DNA from: Branchipolynoe longqiensis
Lineage: Eukaryota; Annelida; Polychaeta; Phyllodocida; Polynoidae
Direction: 5' to 3'
Length of the DNA: 64,000 nt
Assembly (NCBI GenBank): GCA_030323885.1
Contig: CM059199.1
Coordinates: 37,766,590 to 37,830,589, forward strand
Under the pieces are notes generated by a model. It was not told the origin of the DNA, did not search any database, and saw only the letters and a list, made by a program, of their open reading frames with translations. This document shows, piece after piece, positions 50,348 to 59,749 of the stretch (position 1 is the first letter of the stretch; each line of letters begins with the position of its first letter). The position numbers and the translations under genes are program-made.

Positions 50348-50560
50348 CCACTCAGCATTACTAGGATAGGACAAGGACTGTTATATCTCAGTATCAGGAC
50401 AATGTGACTGTGGGATATTGGGTCATGGTGCCAGTGGCCAGGTCTCCCAAGTGGGGCAGCACTATTAAGTCACAATGAGTGAACACTGTCACAAGTTTGT
50501 AACCGTCCTGATAGGACGTTAGTTGTTGCTAGGACATAAAACAACAACAACCAACCAACC
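50348..50560 (+). mobile_element. SINE-A 3' two thirds
   Basis: CATTACTAGGATAGGACAAG to AACAACAACCAACCAACC. Confidence 0.8.
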
Positions 50561-50621
50561 ATCATTATAATTTATGATCTACTTTACTTTGAATTTGAAA
50601 TAACTGCTTTAAAATGACTAA

Positions 50622-51372
50622 AGCTAAGATTCCTTACACGCGGTATGCGAATGCGAATGTGGCAAAAAATCAAAAGCATCTAAGTCAATGGAGGTGATTC
50701 CTTACACACGGTATGCGGCATGCGAATGTGGCAAAAAATCAAAAAGCATCTAAGTCAATGGAGGTGATTCCTTACACACGGTATGCGGCATGCGAATGTG
50801 GCAAAAAATCAAAAGCATCTACGTCAATGGAGGTGATTCCTTACACACGGTATGCGGCATGCGAATGTGGCAAAAAATCAAAAAGCATCTAAGTCAATGG
50901 AGGTGATTCCTTACACGCGGTATGCGAATGCGAATGTGGCAAAAAATCGAAAAGCATCTAAGTCAATGGAGGTGATTCCTTACACGCAGTATGCGGCATG
51001 CGAATGTGGCAAAAAATCAAAAAGCATCTAAGTCAATGGAGGTGATTCCTTACACGCGGTATGCGAATGCGAATGTGGCAAAAAATCGAAAAGCATCTAA
51101 GTCAATGGAGGTGATTCCTTACATGCGGTATGCGAATGCGAATGTGGCAAAAAATCGAAAAGCATCTAAGTCAATGGGGGTGATTCCTTACACGTGGTAT
51201 GCGACATGCAAATACTGAATCCGCCCATGTAGCAATCGGTGTGGCATGCGAATGTGAATGCCCATAGACAACAGTGTTAGAGAAACCTGACACTATGTGT
51301 GTGGGTGTGGGTGAAAGGACCCAACCCGTTCGCATACCGCATGGCGCATACCGCGTGTAAGGAATCTTAGCT
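50622..51372. mobile_element. Foldback element C (751 bp), TAA duplication
   Basis: AGCTAAGATTCCTTACACGC to GCGTGTAAGGAATCTTAGCT; perfect TIR of about 26 bp. TAA at 50619-50621 and 51373-51375. Confidence 0.88.
50628..51250. repeat. 69-bp tandem array derived from the element C end
   Basis: GATTCCTTACAC recurs at 50628, 50696, 50766, 50835, 50905, 50974, 51044, 51113 and 51182, each followed by CGAATGTGGCAAAAAATC. Confidence 0.9.
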
Positions 51373-51384
51373 TAACTTTTTTTT

Positions 51385-51755
51385 ATTTATTTATTTATTG
51401 AGGCTGTATTTATACTGTCCATAGCATGTAAGCCTGGGTATCCAGGCTTGTTTTCAATGCTGGCCAGCTGTAGTGTTGGTGTTGTCTTACCAAGCAGTAG
51501 CTGCTGATAAGTTATTTGATTGTCTGCATTTCAGTAGCAGATAGATCTGTTGGTACGTTTAGTAGCCTATGTTAGTTTTTTTTGGGCCCTCTTGGCATTG
51601 AATTTTTGTTCTATTCTTATTACTATGTTAGTTGTTTTCTTAGGGTTCTATGTTAGTGTTTTGGGGTTTTCTTGGGAAGAGTTTTCCGCTTTTTTTCTAC
51701 TTAATTCTATACTAGCCTATTTTATTTACATGTCCATAGGCCTGTATGTAATAGG
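51385..51755 (-). mobile_element. Retroposon family U, 3' portion, nested in a T MITE
   Basis: Reverse complement ends with hairpin AAGCCTGGATACCCAGGCTT, then (AATA)n. Confidence 0.55.
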
Positions 51756-52752
51756 AGATATTTGAAGTGAAAACATGGAAATTTAATGTTGGCATGCTTG
51801 TCAAAACTCTGACCCTCGTCAATAAACAGTAACAGGTTCTATTATTTCACTTAGTGACCCCTTTTATGTAGCAACACATACTTCATAAGTGCACCAGTAT
51901 CTAATTTGGGGATGTTCGTTCAAATCTAAATGTGTTTTGCATATGTTAGTTTGATGCTTTCATCGGACTATGCAACGTGAAAGAAAATTGCCAGAAACTA
52001 AAAACAATGAGGCTATGCAACTTTGTGTTGCTGCACAAATTTATTGCTCATGTTATTCATGGTGCTGACCGAATACAGAGAGAGATAGAAAAAGAGAGAC
52101 GCATGCATCGTTTTGTATCACCTGGCGGCGTGCTGCAAAGGCAATCAATTATGCACAAGGCTGGAGCAGGGGGAGGGGGGGTCGGCTTGTACAAGCAAGA
52201 CATAACATGAATATGCAAAACTAGCCAGTAATGGCACCTGCCGCCTGCAACCTGAAAGACATGACATTCGATACGCAGAGGCAAATGTTTGTTTGTTGGG
52301 GTTTTATGTCCTAGCAACATCCGATGTCATATCAGGACTGGTACCGACTTGCGGCAGTGCACACTCATGGTGACTTTATAGTGCTGGGTTGATGATTGAT
52401 TGATTGGTGGTTGCTTTATGCCGTGTCGGCAGCATAGGCCATATTCACGGCGAGAAATGTTTGTTTTTTGTTCAAACCAGCACTTTTACATGTAAAAACA
52501 GACAATCAATTATGTGCCAATAGACACTCATTAAATTAGAAAGCTCACAATCATATATTTGTGGTCAAGGGAAACAAATTCCTTTAGAAAAGGAAAAGTG
52601 TTATTAATAATTGATAGAATCTATTTAGTAAACTATATGAGGTGGTACCGTCCAGCTGCCCTCAAAAAGGCTAAAATATTTTCCTGTTTTACCTTAGTAA
52701 ATGGTCATGCATACTGTCTGCAGTGTAGAACTGTTGGCACAGGGCCAAAAAA

Positions 52753-53418
52753 TCAACGCAACTTAGTCAAATGTGTCAGCGGGGACTGACACCTAATACA
52801 TTCAGGGAGAGGTTCCCCCTTGAGCAGAAAAGTATGTGTAAACCACAAGTGGCCAATATGGCAGCGGCTAAGGACCACTTGGTCCCGCCGACCCCCCACA
52901 TCAGTCTGTGGTGGCCTTCCCACATATGGTTCAATTTCTTTAAGTTTATTAATGTTTTCATCCCACTCATGTTGCCATTTGGATTTTATGTGTTTGGCTA
53001 TTAGTGGTTTCAGATCAGAGTGAGGGATCAGACATGGTTCAAGATCATAGTTCAGGGCCTTCTTCGCAGCCCAATCAGCTCGTTCGTTTCCTTTTATGCC
53101 GGCATGGCCAGGCACCCAGCACAGGTGGATGTCATACCCATCCGTTGTCAGTTGGTTCATTTTATAAATGACCGTTGCTAGAATAGGGTGATTCGTTTTC
53201 AGTCCAGCAACAGCCAGGAGGCAAGAGAACGAATCACTGTATATAACATAGTTAGTGTGGTTGGATACCTCGATACACTCCAACGCGAGAAGGAGTGCTC
53301 GGGCTTCTGCGGTGAAAATCGAGCTCTGATTGGGCAAACGTACGCCAAATTTTTCCCGTCCGCAGACTGCTGCAGCAGCTACCCGGCTTTGGTCTTTCGC
53401 ATCCTCCAACACATCCAA
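52753..53418 (-). pseudogene. LINE L RNase H domain and C-terminus
   Basis: RNase H motifs: VIYSDSFSCLLAV, HLCWVPGHAGIKGNERADWA. After it come HSDLKP, DQVVLSRCHIGHLWFTHTFL and LPECIRCQSPLT, the zinc-binding-like tail typical of I-group LINEs. The frame is separate from RT in this copy. Confidence 0.85.
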
Positions 53419-53511
53419 TTCACGCCCAAGGCCTCCAAATGAGGTTTCATTTGGAGCCTCATTGGCCGGATGTAATCAATATAATTTTTTTATGATCAAT
53501 ATATGATGTAA

Positions 53512-54624
53512 TCAATATATGATTTCCTTGCGGAACCATATATGATTTCCTTGTGGAACAATATATGATTTCCTTGCGGAACCATATACTATGCTGCCGT
53601 AATCCACTCGTGACCGAACCAAGGTTCTGTACATGGAGAGCAGAACATCTCTGTCCGCTCCCCACTCTGAGCTGGACAGCACCCTCAGAATATCTAGCGC
53701 TTTCAGGCATCTTGTTTTCAGGTACTTTATATGTGGCACAAAAGACAGTTTTGCGTCGAGAATGAGGCCCAGAAATTTGGTTTTCTTAACGACTTTAATG
53801 GGATGCCCATCCAGGGTCAGCTCCAGTTCCACATGCATTCTACGCAGCAGGCAGAAGTGCATGCAGACTGTTTTGGTCTTGGACAATTTGAAACTGTTCA
53901 GAACGAACCATCGATGGATCCCATTTATGCTTGGTTGTAGCTGTCTCTCTATGACATTCATGTTAGCACCGCTGTAATATAAAACAAAGTTGTCCATGAA
54001 AAGACTACAGGAGACCCCCCATTTTACAGCAGCAGCAATACCATTGACCTTGACCCCAAAAAGGGTCACGGCCAGTATGCTGCCTTGAGGTACTCCTAGT
54101 TCCTGTGAGTGGAGGCTGGAATAGGTAGTCTTGACATGGACGCGGAAATGCCTGAAGGCTAGAAAGTTCCTAATGAAAATTGACAGGTGGCCACGAAGGC
54201 CAATCGCATGAAGATCCTCCATGATGCCATGCTGCCACCTTGTGTCATAGCCTTTTTCGAGGTCGAAAAAGACAGCCACAACATGCTCCTTCTTAAGGAA
54301 AGCATCTCTTATGAAGGTCTCCATGTGCACTAAATGGTCGAGGGTGCTGCTGCCCCGTGTGAAGCCACATTGAAGGTTGGACAGGTGGTGTCCTGACTCC
54401 AGTAGCCAGACGAGGCGGTTGATTACCATGTGCTCCATGGTTTTACAGATGCAGCTTGTGAGGGCTATGTGACGATAGTTGTTGGCTTCACTCTGGTCTT
54501 TACCAGGTTTGGGAATCGGTATTCCTGTCGCCTCCCACCAAGAGGCAGGGACGACACCCGACTCCCAGATGTTGTTGAAAAGTTGAAGCAACAGTCTCAG
54601 TGCGTGTTCAGGGAGATGTTTCAA
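53512..54624 (-). pseudogene. LINE L reverse transcriptase (5'-truncated)
   Basis: Reads PASWWEATGIPIPKPGKDQS, NNYRHIALTSCICKTMEHMV, LECGFTRG-type segment QCGFTRGSSTLDHLV, FFDLEKGYDTRW, ELGVPQGSILAVTLFG, and SLFMDNFVLYYSG where the usual FVDD is MDN, a loss of a catalytic Asp. The C-terminal end (SARKSYIVPQG) runs into a triple repeat of ATATGATTTCCTTGCGGAAC where the copy at 24.3 kb continues normally, so thumb sequence is lost. Confidence 0.85.
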
Positions 54625-55024
54625 AAATTGAAATAGTGCTGGGAGACTGGGCTACTGGCATCATGAGCTGTTATCGCACTCAAGCACATTATCCTGATAT
54701 TGTGCAAACCAGCCCTTGCCCTAGCCTAGTATTAGTAATGCCATGCACCAAGCTAGGTAGTGACAAGTATAAATCTAGTAAATCATTGGGTTCACTCAGC
54801 CAGGATTTTTTGAATGACTGACCTTCCACACAGGAAGCTTGCATTCTTACAGATTCGACAACCGCATCTAGTGTTAGGCATATATATATGTAATAGCATA
54901 ACTGGGCGAAATGATTTCTGATGGGCCGAAGCCAAAAATAGAGGCCCATTTAAAAAGCGCTATGGAGAGTCATATTGAATACTATGATGCTTAGAAGTGT
55001 GTACATTATGATGCCTACCCTACA

Positions 55025-55209
55025 CAGTAAAACCTCTCTAAATCGACCGACCATGGGACCGACTTTAAGTAGTCCATTTACTATTTACGGAGGTGGTCGG
55101 TTTAGGGAGTTAGAATATCCTTACAATGGTATTACTGAGACCCAAATAAAGCAATCTATATAGGGAAGTGGTCGATATATGGAGGTTGTGGCTTAGAGAG
55201 GTTTTACTG
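55025..55209. mobile_element. MITE family P
   Basis: CAGTAAAACCTCTCTAAATC to GAGGTTTTACTG. Confidence 0.85.
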
Positions 55210-55427
55210 TATATACAATCGCCTCATTTAAGATTTTATCGCGCATGTATGTAGATATTTTGCCTTTCATTATAGAACTATATTCTAGCGACTTCAAAAG
55301 ATACTGATAAAGTGATATCATTTGGGTGAACAGAAAGCACACATGCATCAACTTAACACCGTCCTGGAAGTATGATATAGCATTTTTGTGGGAAGCAATG
55401 CCTTCAGGTTTCATTCTGAGGAGGACT

Positions 55428-55745
55428 TGGTTGGTTGTTTGAGTTTTATGTGCTGGCAACATCGAAGGTCATATCAGGACCGGTACTGACTTGTGACAGT
55501 GCACACTCATGGCAACTTTATATTGCTACTCCACTGGGAGACCAGGCCACCAGCACATGACCTTATATCCTGCCCAGTCACATTATCATGACAACTAGTC
55601 ACCCAGTCCTTGCCCTATCCTAATAATGCCAAGCGCCTGGCTAGGAAGTGAAATTATCAATTTTGTAAGTTATTGCTTTGACTCGACTGGGAATTGAACT
55701 CCCGATCTCCTATATGCGAGGTCTAGGCTCGAGTTGTTCGTCTAC
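55428..55745 (-). mobile_element. SINE-A, second head subtype
   Basis: GAGTTTTATGTGCTGGCAAC to CTCCCGATCTCCTATATGCG. Confidence 0.85.
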
Positions 55746-56048
55746 TGCGGCCCAGTATATTTTGAGGAGGAATAGTTGTTCAGAATGATTCGGAATTGAT
55801 GACGAAAAATCCAAATAAACAAACAAATCTAATTGTGGATAATTGATTATGTGAATATAAATAACGGAAATGGTCAGCCATTCTGCTCCAGACAGACACC
55901 ATTCACTTGCAGCCTTTACCTGTTCATATAATTTATATTATATATTGCAACACCGTAAAACTCCAAGAACCAAACAACCAATCATTGTCATCATTTTTGT
56001 TTATCTTGATGATGATGATGATGATCTTAAATTATATCACACACAGCG

Positions 56049-56900
56049 ATGACGTCACAAGTGCCCTTGCCAGCCGCGTCCCGTACGCCGGCTGTCAACA
56101 CGACACAGCCGCCGCCATTACCAGCAATCCTGAACTTATTTTTTCCGCTGTGAGTTCATGGCGCCTCGATCGATTCTGCCATCATCCAATCAGCACCGGC
56201 CACAAGATGCGGAGTATGCACCAATTATATATATTTCATTGACAAGTTTGTTTCAATTTTTTTAAATGGAATAAAGATCTGTTGTAATTGGATGTAAGGA
56301 TTATGGAACAATGAATAAATAAATAGGAATGCATATTTCAATGAAAATAAACTGGTTTGATGGATTTATTTCTTATTTTATGTGTCAACTTCAACCCCCA
56401 TGTGGACACAGCAAAATATTTAGCTACACAACTGAAACTGTGCCTAGAGATACTTTATGGTGCTGCCATCTGTGAGAGCTATCGGCCACTAAAATACATG
56501 CTGCCGTATTCTGTCACTAGCTCGTAGAAGTTGGGCAGTTTAGCGATTTTCTGTGAATATAGTGGGAAAACGTGGCATTTTTTCCCAAATTTTCAACATA
56601 TAGATGGACCTACAAAAAATTTAGCGAATTTACCCCAATTTTCGGCAGGTAAGAGCTTGGTGTATGTAGAAACTCATCAGCTATCGGCGCTATACGTTTA
56701 TTATGATAGAATGTGATAAATGGTGTTGCCGTAGATTCGCTATAGGAATGCTGGTACTCGTGGTGACGGTGAATTGTTGCAGCGCTAGTCAACAGGTTCG
56801 GGATTGCTGGTAATGGCTCCTCCACCACCACTTTTGGCCCGGCGATGGGCATCTTCGTGGCAGATGTGGTGGGGGAGGATGCGCCCCCCCCCCCCACCCA
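56049..56900 (+). pseudogene. Partial duplicate of the PLAC8-like exon, split by a TIR insertion
   Basis: 56049-56114 reads MTSQVPLPAASRTPAVNTTQ, clearly the same exon start as 57264. The match resumes at 56817 (CTCCTCCACCACCACTT, then the region coding VADVV) and fades near 56900 in a C-run. The two pieces are separated by 56115-56816, whose ends are inverted repeats. About 100 bp of shared 5' sequence (GATGATGATGATG, TTAAATTATATCACACACAG) precedes both copies, so the duplication includes the region just upstream of the start. Confidence 0.7.
56115..56816. mobile_element. 702-bp TIR element inside the duplicate PLAC8-like exon
   Basis: Left end CCATTACCAGCAATCCTGAA; right end is its near-perfect reverse complement (GTTCGGGATTGCTGGTAATG). 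The exon homology stops and resumes at these ends. The interior shows no recognisable protein. The target duplication is unclear because the exon is a CCG-rich run. Confidence 0.6.
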
Positions 56901-57150
56901 GGTTGTTGGGGTTTTACCTCCTGTCAACATCGCAAAACTCCAATAACCAACCAACCAATCAATCGTCATCATTTTTGTTAGGCGGATGTGGTGGTGGTGG
57001 ACACGGCCCCCCACCCAGGTTGTTGGGGTTTTACGTCCTTGCAACATCAGAAAACTCCAATAACCAACCAACCAATAGTCATAATTTTTGTTAGGCGGAT
57101 GTGGTGGTGGTGGTGGACACGCCCCCCCCACCCAGGTTGTTGGGGTTTTA
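56845..57150. repeat. 117-bp tandem repeat upstream of the PLAC8-like start
   Basis: GGTTGTTGGGGTTTTAC recurs at 56901, 57018 and 57135. Each unit joins a piece resembling the coding segment GCGGACGTGGTGGTG of the exon to a small palindrome made of two SINE-A tails head to head. Confidence 0.7.
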
Positions 57151-57263
57151 CGTACTGGCAACATCGCAAAACTCCAATAACCAACTAACCAACCAATCAT
57201 CATCATTTTTGTTTATCTTGTTGATGATGATGATGACAACCTTAAATTATATCACACACAGCG

Positions 57264-57579
57264 ATGACATCACAAGCGCCCTCATCGGCCACGTCCCGGC
57301 CGCCGGCTGTCAACACGACGCAGCCACCGCCGCTCTCCTCCACCATCACTTCCGGTGTCTCCGTGGCGGACGTGGTGGTGCTGGAGGCGGCCCCCTGCCC
57401 GTACCCGGCCCCGGGCCCGGTACTTCCGGGGACAACGCCGACGACGGCGGCGGTGCGACCCCCGGGCGAGGGATGGTTGAATCCCCAGGTGAACCGCTGG
57501 AGCTCTTCGGTGTGGGGGTGCCTGAACGACGGCCGCCTGTTCTGCCGGGCCTGCTGGTGCCCGTGCGTGGTGGCCGGGG
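57264..57579 (+). CDS. PLAC8-like gene, first part of main exon
   Basis: Starts at ATG 57264 (MTSQAPSSATSRPPAVNTTQ) just after a CACACACAG tract that could also be a splice acceptor, so an upstream exon is not excluded. The segment is much richer in GC than the flanking repeats. It ends with CWCPCVVAG at the insertion point; the last six bases are the CCGGGG target copy. Confidence 0.82.
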
Positions 57580-58060
57580 TGTGGTGGTTTCAGCGGGTTC
57601 CCGTGCTCAGAGGTGTCCCTCGCTTCTGCGCTGCTTCTGCGCATGCGCGGATTTCGCATCAACTCGGGTCACCTGAGCCACTTATTGGCGCATGCGCATA
57701 TCCTACAAACTCGGGTCGAATAATCGAATACGCTTCTCCGAGCTCGGGTGGACAATCTTTTTTTTTTTTTTTAATAACCGATAAAAATACAGCAAAATAG
57801 GATTTAAAGTATTTTATGATGGCCCAGTTTACCTATATTTCCATTTAATTAATCTAAGCTATTCTTTTTATGCACATGGCACGTGTATTTGTCGACCCCA
57901 CTCGCCGTGTTCTATTTGAATTTCTGACGACTCGGATGACCCGAGTCGCCCGGGTCGTGTTAATCGATTACGGCCCGTTGATGCGAAATCCGCGCATGCG
58001 CAGAAGCAGCGCAGAAGCGAGGGACACCTCTGAGCACGGGAACCCACTGAAACCACCACA
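57580..58060 (+). mobile_element. 481-bp inverted-arm element in the PLAC8-like exon, duplication CCGGGG
   Basis: Starts TGTGGTGGTTTCAGCGGGTT and ends with its reverse complement; the arms are about 83 bp with one difference seen. Flanking 57574-57579 and 58061-58066 are both CCGGGG. The core (about 57660-57976) is homologous, inverted, to the repeat at 18536-19013 (family S). No coding capacity. The superfamily is open: a 6-bp duplication would fit IS3EU-like or Dada-like elements. Confidence 0.8.
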
Positions 58061-58284
58061 CCGGGGAGAACGGCAAGGCGCTCGGCCGGCACTGCGGCCT
58101 GTGGGGCGGGGCCCTGCTCCTCCTCGGCTGCCCCATCGGGCTAGCCTGCTGCGTCGGGTTCCAGCTGCGCATGCACCTGCGCGAGAAGCGCGGCATCGAA
58201 GGCGACCCCTGCAACGACTGTGTCACGTGGTACTGCTGCCCCCTCTGCGCGCTCATTCAAGAGACCTCTGAGATCAATGTCATG
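58061..58284 (+). CDS. PLAC8-like gene, second part of main exon
   Basis: Resumes with the second CCGGGG and reads ENGKALGRHCGLWGGALLLL, GCPIGLACCVGFQLRMHLRE, then the cysteine block ending LCALIQETSEINVM before donor GTAGGA. This half carries the diagnostic PLAC8 C-terminal cysteines. Confidence 0.85.
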
Positions 58285-58311
58285 GTAGGAGAGCTGTTTT
58301 TGTGTGTGTTT

Positions 58312-58945
58312 CTTTAAAGTTGCAAAAGCCCTGTTTACACGGGCGATTTAAAACGCCTCATATAAAACGACTTACCTAGATCGATTCACATTTGCCGTGT
58401 AAACGCGACGCTGTGGCGTTTTAGGGCTGAATCGATTCATATGAAACGCTTCATGTATACCAGGTCGCGAGGTGGTTTATGTAAAGCGATTCAGCTGGTT
58501 CCCGGGCGGCGACTAAACAAATAGCAGTACTCGCCGGCTACAGGCTCACCACTAAGGCTGCTGGTTCCCGGCGCCGACACACTTTCAAACTCGGTCCGTG
58601 TAAACGCGCCACTACATCACTTCATATAAATCGATTTGTCTAGATCGTTTTAAATTTGCCTGTGTAAACACAGCTTTAGTCCGATAGTTTTTGAGATTGT
58701 GTCACTTTCTGAGATGCATATAGTAGATAAGTTGATCGTTATAATGCACCTTTCTTTAGCTTGAATTAACTTGTATTTTAAATGGCTAACGCTTGAGATA
58801 TTTGAAATGCAACCATGCAAAATTAATTTTGCCATGCATGCCAAAGGTCTGATGCTATATGCTTCTCTGAAGTAGCAGGTTCTATTCAATTGCCTAAGTA
58901 TTCCCTTCCGTGTGAGGACAAATGCTTAATAAGGGCACCAGTCAA
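58312..58945 (+). mobile_element. MITE family T carrying foldback element e in its TIR
   Basis: TTTAAAGTTGCA at 58314, element e, then GTCCGATAGTTTTTGAG. The right end is replaced by SINE-C; 59215-59300 holds an inverted piece of the same family. Confidence 0.8.
58326..58676. mobile_element. Foldback element e
   Basis: AAGCCCTGTTTACACGGGCG to GCCTGTGTAAACACAGCTT; TIR close to that of b. Words AAACGCCTCAT and TCGATTCA recur. Confidence 0.78.
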
Positions 58946-59208
58946 TCCTTCTCAGCGGACCCATCTGCAGTTTGGGCTATTTTCCGTTCCAACCAGTGGT
59001 GCATAACTGGTGCTGTCCTGCCTGTGGGAAAGTGCATATAAAACACCCCTTGCTGCTTCTCGGAAAAAGTAGCCTCTGTGGCGGCAGTGGATTTTCTCCA
59101 AAGAGATATGTCAGAATGACCATATGTTTGACGTCCAATAGCTGATGATATGATTTTAAAAAAAGCAAGGTGCTCTAGAGGCGTTGTTAAATAAAACAAG
59201 CTTGACTT
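58942..59208 (+). mobile_element. SINE-C
   Basis: ATCCTTCTCAGCGGACCCAT to GGCGTTGTTAAATAAAACAA; head missing. Confidence 0.85.
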
Positions 59209-59307
59209 TACTTTTACATTAAATTTTCAAAACCAAAGCAATTATCTAGAATTGATTACACATATCTAACTTAGATACTGATGCACTTATTACGCATTTG
59301 TTGGTTC

Positions 59308-59425
59308 GTTGGTTAGTTTTTCGAGTTTTATGTCTTGGCAACATCTAAGGTCATATCAGGACGGGTACCAGTAGATGACCCGAAACTCCACACAATCACA
59401 TCCTGACCCCGTTCTGACCAGTACT
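59308..59425 (-). mobile_element. SINE-A fragment
   Basis: GTTTTATGTCTTGGCAACAT and GATGACCCGAAACTCCACAC; the middle is deleted. Confidence 0.65.
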
Positions 59426-59631
59426 AAAAGAGGAAAAGTCATATATTGCATACTGATAGGTTTACAATATGAGATCTGGAACTTTCGCTTGTAGCAGATC
59501 ATTGATACATATTATATTATATATTGCAACACCGTAAAATAGATTTATGTTGTCTTCTCTTCAACTTCAATATTTGTCAATTTCAGGTGGCTGGCAATAT
59601 TATCACATCACCCTCTTGTTATATATTACAG

Positions 59632-59676
59632 AAGGCCGAACTGGAGCCAGGAGCCAATGAGAGGGGGTGTCCTTGA
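59632..59676 (+). CDS. PLAC8-like gene, last exon
   Basis: Acceptor TATATATTACAG, then 14 codons KAELEPGANERGCP and TGA in the frame left by the previous donor. Short and without a family motif, so it rests on splice signals, phase and the prompt stop. Confidence 0.6.
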   Translation, partial: KAELEPGANERGCP

Positions 59677-59749
59677 GATGATGAATAGCAAGGATGTAAT
59701 TCCTGCATGATGTGAGCAAGACATTGATGGTTACCCCGCGTGCGAGATT

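Larger units (their letters stand above)
50565..51983 (+). mobile_element. MITE family T carrying two nested insertions
   Basis: Left piece 50565-50621, foldback C, then a retroposon U end (about 51385-51755), then right piece to TCGGACTATGCAACG. Confidence 0.78.
52389..54632 (-). mobile_element. I-group LINE, family L, 5'-truncated, in a SINE with an 11-bp duplication
   Basis: ATAGTGCTGGG occurs at 52378-52388 and 54633-54643, directly flanking the element; outside both lie halves of one SINE-A. The 3' end (low coordinates) is (AATC)n rather than poly-A. Contents are RT then RNase H, as in I/Nimb-type LINEs. 2,244 bp remain; the 5' half including endonuclease is missing. Confidence 0.9.
52283..54880 (-). 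mobile_element. SINE-A split by LINE L
   Basis: Left part 52283-52388, right part 54633-54880; the body sequence is continuous once the LINE and one 11-bp duplication are removed. Confidence 0.85.
57264..59676 (+). pseudogene. PLAC8/cornifelin-type cysteine-rich gene, main exon interrupted by a transposon
   Basis: Three blocks: 57264-57579, 58067-58284 and 59632-59676. Blocks 1 and 2 are one exon split by a 481-bp insertion; without the insert and one CCGGGG they join as exactly 178 codons. Donor GTAGGA at 58285 and acceptor TATTACAG before 59632 add 14 residues and a stop, about 192 residues in all. Features are a proline/threonine-rich N-terminus (about residues 1-75), then CLNDGRLFCRACWCPCVVAG, a hydrophobic stretch GALLLLGCPIGLACC, then DPCNDCVTWYCCPLCALIQE. 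The CxxDC-x4-CC-x2-C-x2-IQE arrangement is the PLAC8 hallmark. PLAC8 proteins are small, membrane-associated and of varied function. As sequenced the frame stops inside the insert, so this is a disrupted allele, a pseudogene, or a polymorphic insertion. Confidence 0.82.

Noticed and set aside
57580..58060. The PLAC8-like insertion acting as a new intron
   Set aside because: The left edge GTGTGG is a poor donor and the right edge CACA has no AG at the point needed to keep the frame.
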